Assembly (NCBI GenBank): GCA_023055425.1
Contig: JALGPY010000007.1
Coordinates: forward strand, 20,718,001-20,782,000
From: Linanthus parryae
Lineage: Eukaryota > Streptophyta > Magnoliopsida > Ericales > Polemoniaceae
Reading direction: 5' to 3'
DNA length: 64,000 nucleotides
The notes beneath the pieces are model-generated. The model was not told where the DNA came from, did no database searches, and saw only the letters and a list, made by a program, of their open reading frames with translations. A program made the translations under genes and the position numbers. Positions 22,201-34,814 of this stretch are shown here, in pieces. Each line of letters begins with the position of its first letter. Positions within the stretch are counted from its first letter, which is position 1.

Positions 22201-24343
22201 GAGTAAAACACAAGATCCAGAAACCACTAACACTTTAAGTAAGATGATGCGTCCATGTCGGCAGGGACGCATCTGCACACACAACTAGGTCTTGGCGTCC
22301 CAAACAAATATGGTGTTACGTTATTTTGACAAATCAAGAGGGCTAGGCCCTTCAATGTCATATTTAATCCAAGGCATAGATCATCCTATGTTGGGCACTA
22401 ACAAACATGGTATTAAGGAAGTAATCTTTACGTTGCTGCTAACTGCCAGTCTTCTTATCCGTTGATATTGAAGTAGCGGCAATCCAAATCTCCAATGCCT
22501 TGGATGTCAAGGTGCATCTACTTCTTAAACTTGAAATATCCAATCACGCTTTACTGTCTATCTTTGAAATGGGGACATAAGGTCTTTGAAGCACTGTACT
22601 TCTGGTGATGATGGTAGTTATGGGATGTAATCCATTGTACAGAAAGCGGAAAGTATACACCATAAGTTACATTGAAAGATTTTTTGAACATGCATTTTCT
22701 TTTACCTGTAGCGACAATAAAATAGATGATACTGCAGTAAAAGTGTAAAACATGATATTTGTTCGTACTATGTCTAGGTTAACTTGGTCTTCTGTTGCTT
22801 GAGATTATCAATAATAGATGGGTGCACAATTCCAGTGACCAATGAAGATTAGCTTTGTTTAACAGAGCATATGGTGGTCATTGTTAGTTAAAATTCTCCT
22901 CAGCTGGGAGTGTTCAATTTGAAAATTGTTATGCTCAGTGTCACAATACAAGGAAATTGCTGAACCTCTATGTCATCTACATGAGAGGTTAAACATGTAA
23001 TCAGTTTCAAACGTGGCTTTTTCTTGAGTAGAGTTACGATTATGAGGATACAACTATCTATTTTGGATTTAGGAAGCTCGCATACAGGTACAATGGGGAA
23101 ACAGGAGAGCCCTTATACATATAATCTCAGTACATAATAATTAGAAATAGGAAATGTGATAACAGGATTCTGTATCAGTAGATTTAATGCTGAATTTCTA
23201 CTTACAATATAGTCTCTTTTATAGCCATACGATAAACAAAATAGGGTGAACACAATTGTTGTCATCCCACTTTATGTCCTAACTAGCTGTAGTGGAATCA
23301 AACTCATAAGATTACGGACATCTTTGGCAACACCTCCAAGTACCTTAGTAATACAGATATTTCCAAATTTCAGATCCAACAATCATTCCTGAAGTTCCAT
23401 AACACCAATGCAATTTTGTTCAAAAATGAAGTATGCAAAGTTATCATTAGGCGAGTTATGTTGCTGGAATAAATGATTGATGTGTAAGAATGATATATTA
23501 GTCTGTCAAAGATTATTATTATAATGTAAATTCATATTTCAACTGGAAAGGCCAGAACGAAAATTTTGAACTAACTTGAAGTACAAAGGTTCACCCTTTC
23601 ACTTGGGGTAAAGACCGAGCTTTCGTTGTGAAGTTAAAGAAAATGGAAGAGTTTGGACTTTGGAGCTAATTAAAATTTCTGAGTTTGCCCGGAAAACTAC
23701 TATCAGTGTCTGACCCCAGCCTTCACTAACGTCACAATAAGGGACTGTAGGTGTCCTAAAGGCATTATTTTTCAAACTGGAAGGGATGATAGTGTGTTTA
23801 CATCAAACTTTAGAGGGGTGAAAGTGTCTTTTGCCCTTTAATTTCACTTGTTTGGTCACTAGTTGGGTTCATATCCACTTAATAACCTGGATTCTCCTCC
23901 CTACCATGAAGTTGTATGGGCTCCCAGGAAATGCCTAGAGATGCATAAAATAGTAGTAGTCCTCGTTAAGTAGCGGCCCATCTCTGATACTTGAACAAAC
24001 ATTGTTGTCTATCACTTTGGATTCTTGCATATCACACTAATTGGACTTTTGTACTTCTCGTGTTCATGATTTAGGAACATGATGTTGGTTTCCATCCCCC
24101 ATCATGCCCTCTTCTTTGTCCTTTCCGCTGTTGCCTCACCACCCCTGTTTTTTCTCCATAGCTCATCATGTTGCTGCAATGTAATGATAATTTACACGTG
24201 CATATATCTGCATCTTGGAAATATCGTCTCGGTACCTTAAATTTCCAGTCTCATGGCAAGTAAACGGATCTCTTTGCTTACAATCTTTGCAGGACTTGCT
24301 AGGGATTGGAGAATATCGACCTGGCGTAGGCCATGCGAAATAA
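19275..24343 (+). CDS. Plant-conserved protein of unknown function, five exons
   Basis: Exons 19275-19793, 21377-21434, 21520-21637, 21719-21836 and 24293-24343 have GT-AG introns in compatible phases and give about 287 residues. The N-terminal half is disordered: MTSPIIYPVDDKDLDDAALW, then His/Asn-rich and Pro/Ser-rich segments. The C-terminal half is compact: FKEFQNAAMAILEKGDYTH, SGSPYIKKSGWRKISFYFNL, SYEIKDKSIEFDENRNV, then GRFSDGWGSCDRREKRFM and HDIPSTAETRAKNKACQDLL. I recall this C-terminal wording from plant proteins annotated as uncharacterised, and I cannot assign a role. The first intron (1583 bp) and last intron (2456 bp) hold no recognisable gene. The last exon encodes only 16 residues plus the stop. 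There is no signal peptide or membrane segment. Confidence 0.82.
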
Positions 24344-25301
24344 TCCAACAAGCGAAAGATCCACACACTTTTATCTACTTTGAATATTGAGGTTTATATA
24401 TTAAAATCTGCGACAGCTAGAGGACGAATACTTCATTCTCCTCACAGGTCGCGCCACTGGATCAAATACTGCTGTTTTTATAAAGAGCTATTGTAATAGT
24501 AGTAATAGCTACTGATAATTGGTATGATGACTGACTAGGTCAAAAGATATGTAATAATGTTGGGGGTTTAACACCCAAATGTAGTGATTTGTTCATCATT
24601 TTGTTGGTAAAGTTTTTTCTTGGATTTGGAATCGTACCTGGAGAGAAGAGAAACATGGGGTGATGTCAGTTACTAGTATAACTGAACTTTTGGACCAGAA
24701 AGCAAAAGAATCCATTCAAAGGCATCCCAAGTGAGTTTTTTGTGGTATTCCAAAGCAAGACCTTTTTCTTTTCATGTTCAGTCATTTTGGCCATTTGTTG
24801 AATTGACTGGCTTTCATTTTTCAGGAATCCTCTCATACCGCTATGTCGCAGTCCGAACTTCGGACTGTGACATGTATTTCTAATCGCGTACAACGGTTAC
24901 TGATCATAATTTGCCCGAAGGCAATATTCTAATCCGCCATTGCATAGAGAATGAAGAGGAACTTTTGGAATTATGAGTTGGTCTATAACAGTAGTAATTT
25001 ATTCCCAAAGATACCCTGCGGAACTTTAAAATATCTCTATATTGATAGTGATGATCATCAATGAAAAATAATGATAATATTATAATCCTTGTCCAAGGGC
25101 AATTCGATAAATTTACAAAAAGTAATAGTCACGGTCTCACAGCACAAGGCTTGGGTCTGTCCTGCGGTGTCCTTGCTAAAGGTCACGACTCCCTGTACCA
25201 AAAAAAGCAATAATATTCCATGCCCCCATTTCCAACCAGCAGCAAGCTCTTCCTCTGTACCAAAAGAAAACCCCCAGTGATTGCAGCAAAGAAAATCTCT
25301 C

Positions 25302-25339
<38 letters not shown>

Positions 25340-25562
25340 TACAGGCAATGCTTTTATTGGGAGAGTATGTGATGTGAAAGAACTCTTAGTGCTTGCTCTT
25401 TTGCAGTTTTCTTTAACCCCCCCACTTACTCATCTGTTTCGTAGAGCATCTAATGGTGGGATGGTTGATTGAAAAATCTTTATCTTGAAGTGACATTTCT
25501 ACTCTAATCAATCAAAACCTCAAACCCCAACCTGAAGTTCTTAGTTGCAGAGTGAGGCTGTT
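24344..25562. other. 3' UTR, intergenic DNA and leader of the next gene
   Basis: The 3' UTR of the preceding gene probably ends around 24560. Nothing coding is recognised. A CT microsatellite at 25297-25335 sits in what is probably the 5' leader of the next gene. Confidence 0.4.
25297..25335. repeat. (CT)n microsatellite in a probable 5' leader
   Basis: About 39 bp of nearly pure CT dinucleotides, 230 bp upstream of the ATG at 25563. Confidence 0.9.
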
Positions 25563-27474
25563 ATGGCTCTACAGGTACTTTTTTTCTCATTCTTGTTCAT
25601 TTTATGAGTCATATACATATACATGTGTATGTATGTGTATGTGTTGAGTGAATGGGTTTTTACTTTTACAGGAAGGTGGGTGGCCTCTTGGGTTACAGCC
25701 CTTGAATGCAAGAGTTGGTTTGGTCAGAAACCACCATGACTGCAACGGGTCGGTCTCCTTCAGCACTTTGGTCACTGGTTCTCCCACTTCCTCCACTGAT
25801 TCTTCAACCAATTTCGATTCAGAGGTCAGTCTCTTTTAACTTAGGTTTCGTTTCTGGCTTTTGCAGCATCATGGCTAGTTCTAACCCTGAATCTGATTGT
25901 TATTGGAGTAAAATCACATACCACAATGGCTTTTCTGCTACTACCCATTTTGTATTTGGTCTCTCTTTTTTCGTTCATTCCTTAGGGATTTTGTTTTAGC
26001 CTGTAAAAGTGGAATAAAGCTATAAGTAAACAAAGGGTATACTGTGTTTTAAGTTTGAATCCATATATGTTCTGGGCTACTATTTTCCGCGACTTGAGGC
26101 TAGAAGTTATTGCTCTTGAACTGAGAATATGTTTAAGGATGTCTTTGGAAGATACTCCTCTGTATAAATTTGTGGCAATTTCTGGAAATTCTGGGGCGAC
26201 AGTGTTTAAGAAGCATCTTGATTGCTGCACAGACTGCCAGACGTGCAAATGTTTCGGGCTATACCATTTGTTTCCAACTTGGTAGTAGTACGATGTGGCA
26301 GGGATCGCTTTGAAACATAGACCACACATGTAGGTTTACCCACGAATTGGGTGAACTAAGGTATAAATTTTTGAAACTGATGTAAGAAAGGCAATTTTTA
26401 AATTTTCCTGGGCGTTTAAGATACATCTTACGCACAAAGGACATGGAACCTGGACACTAGTTTAAGCATTCAACAACTAGTTGATCTAGGAAAGCTGTTT
26501 GGAGATACCAATGTATACGCTAGAGCCAGACCCCTTATAGATCGTAAACAAAATCTGAGTTATTCATGGAAGTGTGGTGAATACATGAAGATAAAGCAAA
26601 CTGGAAAATGTATCTGGGCTGAGTTGATTATCTCAATCCCTGTACATCCAGTGCCGAGATGCTTATGTAAAGTTTAAGCCTCTTTACTCTTTTCACATGG
26701 TTTTGCATCATTGTAATGGACTCTCTTGTACATTTTGCATAAACCATGGCATTTCCACACATGTCTAGTTTAATGCGACTACGTGCATATTCTCCCCATA
26801 GGAAGCATTTAAGATGAGCATATAAATATAAGGAAACATGGGGAAGATTCTTTCTTTCATTTTTATGATCCGATTTCCAACACTGCTTTTGTTCAAGCAT
26901 TTTCATCTAGTGGTACGGATCAAGAAGTTATGAAATGTCTACTAATGTTTTGGTGTGTTATTTTTAGTCAACTGGTTCTTTCTTTCGCGAAAAGAGCATC
27001 ACTCTGGGGAGCCTAATTGGGATTTCCAGCATCCTCGAACTCTCGAGAAGATCAATGCGAGGAAGACCAACCGAAACACTGACGAGTCAAAAGAAGAACT
27101 GCAAACCAAAGCCATGGCTATTCTCATTGTGTTCAAAGCTGAGCACCGATGCTGTGGTCGTAAACAACAGTAACAACGCAGTACCATCGCTTGGGCACTT
27201 CCTCGAAGCAGAGAGAACTCAAAGACGAACTGATATAACCTTCAGGAGTACTAATCCGAGGCCAAACTACTATGGTCCTGATGACTTCTCTCGAGTCCTT
27301 CATGACTCTGAACCAAACTCTTTGTTCATCAGCGGGCGTATTGCCCCTCCTCATTCAAGTTCGTGGCAAGATTTGCAGATGGAAAGAACGTCGAAAGGAG
27401 GCTTAATTGAGCACGATGACGAGATTGGGGCTCCACTGCTTCTTTCGTGCATCTGCGGTCAAATTACTCACTGA
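25563..27474 (+). CDS. Plant-conserved protein of unknown function, three exons
   Basis: Exon 1 is only four codons (25563-25574, MALQ). Exon 2 is 25672-25824 and exon 3 is 26968-27474, giving about 223 residues. The sequence EGGWPLGLQPLNARVGLVRN, then SFSTLVTGSPTSSTDSSTNF, STGSFFREKSITLGSLIGIS and SILELSRRS, then PKPWLFSLCSKLSTDA and SLGHFLEAER, matches a plant-only family I recall as uncharacterised. It is serine-rich with a basic central stretch and no membrane segment. The ordered blocks suggest a regulatory or scaffold protein, but no function can be stated. Exon 3 and the 3' flank are duplicated at 51354. Intron 1 holds an alternating GTATGTGTATGTG stretch. Confidence 0.85.
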
Positions 27475-28773
27475 AGAACATTTCATAACTTCAAAACCTG
27501 ACATCGATCTTGGATTGGATTGGACTGCCTTTGTGTTTTATGTTGAGCCTGTTTTATATCAATCGCCAGAATTGGAGTACATATCCATCTAATGAGTGCT
27601 GATTGCTTTTTTTCATTGTCATTGTTTCGTTGTTGTCGTGAACTTGTGATTAGTGTATTGTTTTCAAGGTCAAGTATACAAATACAAGCACTCAGTCTGA
27701 GGTTGTTGTGCATTTCGAAAGATTCTTAGTGTCGTATCTCAATTCCATAGCTTGTTATTGGAGTTAAATCTTCTTGTCGTGGTTCAGGTCGCAGTTGACT
27801 CTTTGATTTTAAATTTACGGAACACTTAATGTGAACTCTCGAGCGGATGAATATGTATCCGGGAGCGCTACCATGGCAGTGTAATCGTTCTAGGGTGGCT
27901 TTGTATTGCAATTTGCAGGCTTTTCTTGTTTATTCCGCATAACATCGTGTCAGTATATTAGTGCTGTTGCTAATCAGTTGATGAGCATCATGATACCTTG
28001 TGGAGTTTGGGCAAATACGGCTCCCTTAAGCTTAACAGGTCGTAAAGAAAGAGTACAACTTTGATCCCAAAACATTCCTAGCTCAATTATTTTGTGTCAT
28101 GATCTTGCTCATACATTTTTTGTTGGCAAAGTGTAGCACAATATGAGTATGATTTGTTTCAACAAAAGCATATGCAATCGAAGAAGCTGACCAATTAATT
28201 TAAACAATATATGTTCAACAAAGGCTAAGTTGATTTGAACCTGAGGTGGAACATTTTATAATTCTACTTTGAGATATTGGAAGAAACTACATTAGCAGTA
28301 ATGTAATATTGTAAAAAATAGTATGTTAAAGAACGTCACATTTACGATTGGACTTGGATAAAGTTGACTAAGCAATACTGAACGTCATAAACACGGCTCT
28401 ATTAATTATCGTAACTTTTTGCCAACGTTCATCAACTCTCCAAAGATAACTAGTTATTATTGTCTTCAACTTCTGCTGTGGCGTACAAACACTACTCTCT
28501 TAGTTTTTAGACCTAACAAAACTATAAGTTATAGTTTTGGGTGTAGGACATTCATACTAGTTTGTTCTATTTTGTTTCCGGCAAAATTGCACTTTTGATG
28601 TTCATAATATACGCTTTGTTGCACTTTCATATCCTCATTTTTAATTTTGGCATCGCATATCCACATTTTAAACTTGTTGCACCGGTGGTACATTTCACTA
28701 ACGTTCGCTAGTTTATCTAATGGCTGGTGTGGGTATTCACGTCCTTTACAAAGATAAAATAGCACGTGCAGCT
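27475..28773. other. 3' flank of the 25.6-kb gene
   Basis: AT-rich with no gene seen. It contains the 3' UTR of the unknown gene. Duplicated almost identically at 51861-53153. Confidence 0.5.
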
Positions 28774-28846
28774 AGGGTGGTAGCTCAAGTGGTAGAGCGT
28801 TGGAGGCCTCTGAATGAGGTCCCGGGTTCAAACCCGGTTTACGACA
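28774..28846 (+). repeat. tRNA-derived SINE-like segment
   Basis: Contains an RNA polymerase III A box (TAGCTCAAGTGGTAGAGC at 28781) and B box (GGTTCAAACCC at 28825) at tRNA spacing. The acceptor ends do not pair as in a real tRNA. It is followed by ACGACAAAACAATTC repeated twice and A-rich sequence, so a SINE or tRNA pseudogene is more likely than a functional tRNA. Copy B carries the same piece at 53154. Confidence 0.6.
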
Positions 28847-29307
28847 AAACAATTCTAAAAAATAAAAGATAAAACCCGGTTGACGACAAAACAATTCTTA
28901 AAAAAGAAGATAAAATAGCACAAGTACTACCATATTACGCCTTTCTTACCATTTGGTACCCATATTTTTCATTTCAACAATATTAATACCCATAATTTTA
29001 TTGAGAATATGTTGAGATCTCTTTGGAAGATACTCCTCCTCTGTATAAATTTGTATTGATTTGTGCAGCTATATGCAAATGGCAACTTCTGAAATTTCTG
29101 GTGCTTCAATGTTTAAGATACATCTTGATTCCTCCGACCCTACATACAAATGTTTCGGGCTATACCATTTGTTACTAGTACGATGTGGTAAGGATCTCTT
29201 TAAAACATAGACCACCACCACACATGTAGATATACCCACGAATTGAGTGAATTAAAGGTGTAGGTTTCCGAAACAATGTCCAAAAGGCAATTTCTTTAGT
29301 TTTCAGA

Positions 29308-32300
29308 TCTCTACTATATAAAAGGTTGAGGAGTTCCTAACCAAAAAGGGTTCATAACCTTTCAAATTGACAATAATACCCCTGATTATTTAACTTAATT
29401 TCTATTATACCCTTGCACCATTCATAAACGTCAGACCCTAAATTACACCGCTCCGTGCGAAACGGTGTCACGATACGACACAACTCAAATTGCAGAATCT
29501 ATTTTGCTTGTCGTCCATTGAATCACCGAATGGTATTTCATCTCATCTCATCTCATCTCATCTCATCCAATTCCTGCGAAGCGTGGAGGTCAACCATGGG
29601 TTCAAAAATAATCGCAAACCAACACAAACCGTTTGGAGTTGGTTGCCAAAACTCCAAGGAATCCCTGACAGCAAGAGAATACCTTCAATCGTCTTCATCG
29701 ACAATGCTTGATGCGGGAACGTCTCAAAGCTGTGATGATAGTTCAACTCTTCGCTGCATCCTAGCCTACTGAACCCTAGAGAACAGAGGAAACTCCATAG
29801 AAAATCCTATCTCGTCGGTCTCTCTTATATGTGTAAGTTCTTTTTTAAAATCTTCAGTGTCTTCGCCTTTGCTAATTTTGTAGAGTCTCGCTTTCACGAA
29901 ACGATTCCTCCAGGCAACAAGTTTGATAGGCACACAACATATTTCACATGGCGCTACCATCGCTTCTTTATTGCCAATCTAGAGAGCTTCCTGCAAACAA
30001 TATTGGGCCAATCGGCACACCACATACCAGAAGGCGATTTCCCTCAGAGTAGGGCATGTTCCACATGACCACAGAGGTTGTAAAATATCTCCTCAGCGTC
30101 CAATTCACTCCAGTCTGTTTCTTTTAGATTCATGTATGTATTGTTGTGTCGTTGCATATGTATCATGGAAGGTTGTAAAATCTCTCCTCAGCGTCCAACT
30201 CAAATTACATAGTATCTGGTTGCACCTACCAAAATTGCTGATATAGAAGGATATTTATCGGCGATGGATTGACAATCTGTTGGTATTTGAGGCAGAGGAG
30301 GTATGTAATATAGAAAATATATATGTAAGACTGTACTATCGCTTATGGCATCTAATGAATATAAGGACAGTTTTACGAAAGCAAAGGTCAAAAAGATATA
30401 AACTTCCAGTCTCTCTTGTAGTTGATACGCTTCGACGGTGATCAAATCCCTGACAGGAAGGATTGAAGGTATTCTCTTACTCAATATTTGCCATTTGCAA
30501 TAATCAATGATCAAGTAATTGTGTCTCTCCAAACTATCTGTGCGGCGTAAAGCCAAATGTTTATTAGGTGAGAATTGTAACTATACAGCGTGCAAGCCTC
30601 TTCTCCATATGTTTCTAATCAAGTTTGTATTATAATATGATTTCTTGCATGTAGTAGCTCACTTTCATATATTTATTTTCCATATATTGTTTGCTTCTCC
30701 CAAACATTGTTCCTGTCCATGACATCCAAAAATGGTATTTGGATTCGTCGTCTTTGATGAGCGAAAGCATAATTCCTACATTACAGTGATTTTGTTGGTT
30801 TTATGCTTTGAGTTCTTCTACATTGAATTCTTGGATGAGCCAAAGCATAATTCCTACATTACAGTGATTTTGTGGTTTTATGCTTTCAGTTCTACATTTA
30901 CCCTTTGCTTAAATTTTTACATCTTTGCCCAGGTCTATTTCAGTTTCTATGCTCTAAGTAGTTTTCTCATTTTGCCCTGTAAGCTCTTCGAGGGAAAGGC
31001 AGAGGTTTGTTTTGTAAACATGCATTTGCACTTTAATACATTTTTAACTACCTATAAAAATTCTAAACGAGTTACTTTTTTCTTTACATAGTTTCATTGC
31101 ATGCTTAATTTATATCCCTAATTCCATTTCGCTCATCCCCATTATTTTCTGTTATGTCACACTTTATGCTATATCGAATATTTGGTGGGGGATATTAGGG
31201 GATTGACGCAAAGCTAATCGGCGTTATCTCATTGGAGTAGAGCGAGGCTGACTCCGTTGACTCTGTACACACAAAATTAGTATTCTAATTATCATTTTTC
31301 ACAATCGGTCATGGGAATAAAAATTTAAGCTTGTTTTGCAAAAGTAAAATTTGAGATGACTATTAAAACTCTAATTTGTTTTCCTTTTTGGTCAAAGTTT
31401 CACACTATGTGAGTAGTAGTAGTGCACCAAATGCGTGAACATTGAATTTTGAAACAGACCACTGCTCAGCTTAGGCTCCATACAGGACCAATTGCTTACC
31501 AGATGTTACTGGTATTAAGGCATGAACAATGTGCAGACAACTTGATATTTAGGGGAGAAACTGTCCTCGGAAATTGATTTTAGTGTCTTTCTATATTTTC
31601 TCAGACTTGCTTATTGTTTCATTGGGTTATCTACTATAGCTGCACATGCTTTCAAGTTTTTGGAAATGGTTGTTCAAAATACTCGGACAGGCGTAGCGAG
31701 ATGAGAAGGTGTGGAATTACCTAATTGTTACATCACTCTACTCACACTTAGAACTAACTTCCCCTATATTTCTTTGGCTATCATCTATGCCCTAATGAAT
31801 CTTGAAAACTCGTGCGTTGGAGCTAAGATTCACATGTTTGGACTCCCTTGCTTACCTTTTCCACTACTTATTATTCCTTGTAGTATTCAGTGTTTGTAGG
31901 TTAAAAAAAAAACAGTGTTTGTAGGTTAAAAAAAAAAGTAACTAAGAGAAAAGGACCTATGGGTTGTAGTTCATTTTTGCTTATACTCACTGATTGCTGG
32001 GGCTGTTTGGATGGGGGGTTATGTTAACCAAAACATAGTGAACGTTTTTGAGGTTTTGAGTGGATCCTGGTGGATTGGTTTTGTTTCTTTCTCTCTCCAA
32101 AAGCTTAACCTCCTTCCAAACAGGTAAGGAGTTAGTAACCCAAACCGGCTTTAACATCTAAGTGTTGATATCTTTCTAAGAACCATTCGACTTAACAAGA
32201 TTAGAACATGAAACGCTTGTTGGCTGGGCTGCATTTTACTTATTCCTAATTTCTATTCATGGTCCTAATAGTTGGAAGATTGAAAAATATATCTGATCTA

Positions 32301-33014
32301 CGAGTTTGGGTTTTTGAGCTGTTGGAGGTGATATTCTATTCTAACAGCAAAAATATCTCCTCACATAACTGATAGCATTATTTAAGAGCACATATTTATT
32401 AGAGTCTTAAGCTCTTCTGCTTGGGTTCTTTGCATAAAACTAAAGAAGGAAGAAAAAAGTCTCTCCTGAAGTTTCACTTGAATTTTTTAGATTAATTCTT
32501 GTTAGGTTCCCTGTTTGCCATAATTGAAACTGAAAGATGTTGTAACTGTTGTTTGCCACTTGTGTCTTACCTTTGTGGTATGGCCTTTCGCCAAGGGAAG
32601 TAAGGCAAGTAGAGTCAGCGACTTATGTCTTTGAACAAAGGCAAGTATAATCGGCGTCCTTTTAGGTCTTTAAACAAACAATCAATTAAGAAAAAGTATA
32701 TATTTGAGGGGAATACAACTAGATGATGTTGTGACATAACATTTTGCTATTCCTGCTTGAAGGGTCGTCGAGTTTTTTTTTGGAAGAGGGAACAAATAAT
32801 TCCCCTACTGGTCCATACCAAAATGGCAAAAATGACCGTCCAATATAAGAAGTCTTACACACCATCAACAGCTCTTCTCATTACCTTGTGATACGTTTAA
32901 ATTGAACCACCATGGTTAGTATGTTCGTGCACTAAACTTACAGAGTGGAAGATGACATAATGACTTAAAGATGCGAGTTAATTATACAACTGCACCGCAC
33001 GTGCTACTTACTAG
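29308..33014 (+). mobile_element. Probable non-autonomous Helitron (copy A)
   Basis: Starts TCTCTACTATATAAAAGG immediately after an A, and ends CTAG immediately before a T. Ten bases before the CTAG there is a small GCAC/GTGC hairpin (GCACCGCACGTGC). A 5' TC, a 3' CTRR with a nearby hairpin, and insertion between A and T are the Helitron rules. The 5' string with ACTATATAAAAG followed by ACCCCTGATT is of the type seen in plant Helitrons. There is no Rep/helicase coding and no recognisable captured exon in 3.7 kb. The termini are short, so chance agreement is possible. Confidence 0.5.
30755..30895. repeat. Tandem duplication, about 79-bp period
   Basis: GATGAGCGAAAGCATAATTC and GATGAGCCAAAGCATAATTC head two units that share CTACATTACAGTGATTTTG and GGTTTTATGCTTT. 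Also present in copy B near 56556-56695. Confidence 0.8.
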
Positions 33015-33444
33015 TACTATTAAGATGATGAAGTGCAATTAAGAACAAAGCTGGGTTTATTTGTAAATTCTCAAAGATCTTTGTGCAATCTCTCACAAAA
33101 TTATGTGGCCATCTCAGAAGAGGTCATTCTTGTTATCATCCAACTGCTCAAAATGAGTCCGTTGGGTTTCTATGTATTAAGCCCTTTGTTCTTCTCAAAT
33201 TGGGTTAGCTAAGTCTGTTTTTCATTGTAGCAATTTTCTGGCCATTTCTCTCTATGAAAATCTCTGTTCATCTTCTTCCTTTTTGGGATTTCATTTATGA
33301 TTGGTTTTTGGTCTTCATTTTTTGGTTGTCGTGAACTTGTGCATTACAAAAGATTCTCAGTGTCTTCTCGCAATTCCATATATAGCTTGTAATTGTACTA
33401 TTGTAGATGATCTTCTTGTCGCGGTCCAGGTTGCAGTTAACAGC
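33015..33444. other. Sequence between Helitron end and retrotransposon insertion
   Basis: No gene seen. It ends with the target-site copy ACAGC (33440-33444). Confidence 0.5.
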
Positions 33445-34072
33445 TGTGCTCGAGAGATTCCGGCGAGGAGACCTCCGTGTACACCGTATGTAGAGGATCA
33501 GAGATAGCACAGGAAGAGTTGGGTTGTGTGTAGGGAGAGAGTAAGGCAGTAGTAATGTCTGAGAGAGAGACAGAAGTTTGGCAGAGCTTCCGCATATGGC
33601 TAGTGTGTTCTCCTCTGTATGGAAAGGTTAACGTCCTCTATATAACGGAGAATGTGACCGTTGCAGTGTGGTTAATGCGCCCATCAATGGCGGCTTAATT
33701 AGCTTAACCACAACGGCACGTTCGTCCTCATATATAGGGACCGTTACAGCACGTTGTGCGCGAATACCGGAACCGTTATGAGGTTGACCGGGTTTGACCG
33801 GATTGACCGGGTTTATGGAGCTCGTGCCATAAATCTCTCAAAAGCAGTTACTAAAGGTCGCGCGCGGGCTTGGCTCGCACGCGACAGGACTTACTCTAGC
33901 CTCCAAACCACTAAGTCCCTACAAGTCCCGTGCAGTGGTATGCGAGGGCTCTGTCTCGCAGCCCCCACATGGATCAGCTCGGCTGGTGATCCAGTGTGTG
34001 TGAAGCACAATATGGTGTGCTAGATGGTCGCCACGTGGCCAAGATCTGTCAGCTCAGAAAGCACTATCTACA
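33445..34072 (-). repeat. 3' LTR of element 1
   Basis: 628 bp, TGTGCTCGAGAG...ACTATCTACA as read on the plus strand. On the minus strand it is the downstream LTR, next to the polypurine tract. It contains a perfect G-box palindrome GCCACGTGGC at 34030-34039. Confidence 0.92.
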
Positions 34073-34086
34073 TTAGCCCCCTTTCT
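34073..34086 (-). other. Polypurine tract of element 1
   Basis: On the minus strand AGAAAGGGGGCTAA lies directly against the 3' LTR. It primes plus-strand DNA synthesis and fixes the element's direction. Confidence 0.8.
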
Positions 34087-34247
34087 GCGCCTGAAGACTC
34101 ATAGCTGTATAGGCTTCCATGCGCGGAAACCAACATGCGCGTCGCCGCCACGCACCAATTCAAACACGAGTAAATTCAGCCCCCGTGCGTGCCATTATGA
34201 CCTAAAAGCCCTAGAGTCGTGCCGTCTGGCCTTTAGGGTTTTAGGCG

Positions 34248-34345
34248 TGACGTCAGCTTGTCCTGTGATTGCGCGATTCGACGGTGACGGTTGCGATTCG
34301 ACTACTGAAAGGACGCAACCCTTCATTGTTTTTGGATAAATACTT
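34248..34345 (+). promoter_or_regulatory. Candidate promoter of the antisense PMD gene
   Basis: Outside the LTR and upstream of the antisense gene lie a palindromic bZIP-type site TGACGTCA (34248-34255) and, about 80 bp later, a TATA-like GGATAAATACT (34334-34345). Both are preserved in element 2 (60509-60516 and about 60593-60603). The following leader to 34814 probably contains an intron ending at CTTCCGCAG just before the ATG. Function is inferred from position and conservation. Confidence 0.45.
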
Positions 34346-34814
34346 TGTACTCTCCATTGTTGCAAAGCATCACTTCTTTCTCTTAAAGTGAATGATACCC
34401 GGAAGTCTTCGAGAGCAGATTCAGATAATCAATCACCAGTTCAGAACTGCAAATCGTCTTCTTCAACTGTGTGTATCCAAGCAGGTTTCACGGAAACAAG
34501 GTTGGCCTTGTTCAATTTCGATTTAAAATACTAGTGTATGCTTCGAACTGCGTTGGATCTGCAAACCCATTATCTGCTGAAAAACTTGTAAAGGGACTCA
34601 CAATCTTTGAATTCAATTTCGATTTAATCCCCCAATGATAAGGACCTTGAATGTAGGGCTTTTGGAATCTTTGATAATGCAAACAATTCCAATCCCTAAT
34701 TTCTGAAATTGATACCAGAAACTGTTCATCTTTCTTCCCATAGATCTTGAATCTCGAAATTCAAACTGAAGTGTGGCATATTTCTCCCCCCTTTTTTCTT
34801 GCTCTTCCGCAGGA

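Noticed and set aside
24666..24893. 75-codon minus-strand frame
   Set aside because: No recognisable content, downstream of a gene end in AT-rich DNA.
28774..28846. Functional tRNA gene
   Set aside because: A and B boxes are good but the acceptor stem does not pair and A-rich repeated sequence follows, so it is listed as a SINE-like repeat.
29455..30068. Open frames in the Helitron-like unit (for example MRNGVTIRHNSN...)
   Set aside because: The two duplication copies differ here by small indels such as the CATCT repeat number, and no family is recognised.
33754..34023. Open frame of 89 codons starting MCANTG, repeated at 48212 and 60016
   Set aside because: Lies wholly inside the LTRs. 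It recurs because LTRs recur and has no known domain.
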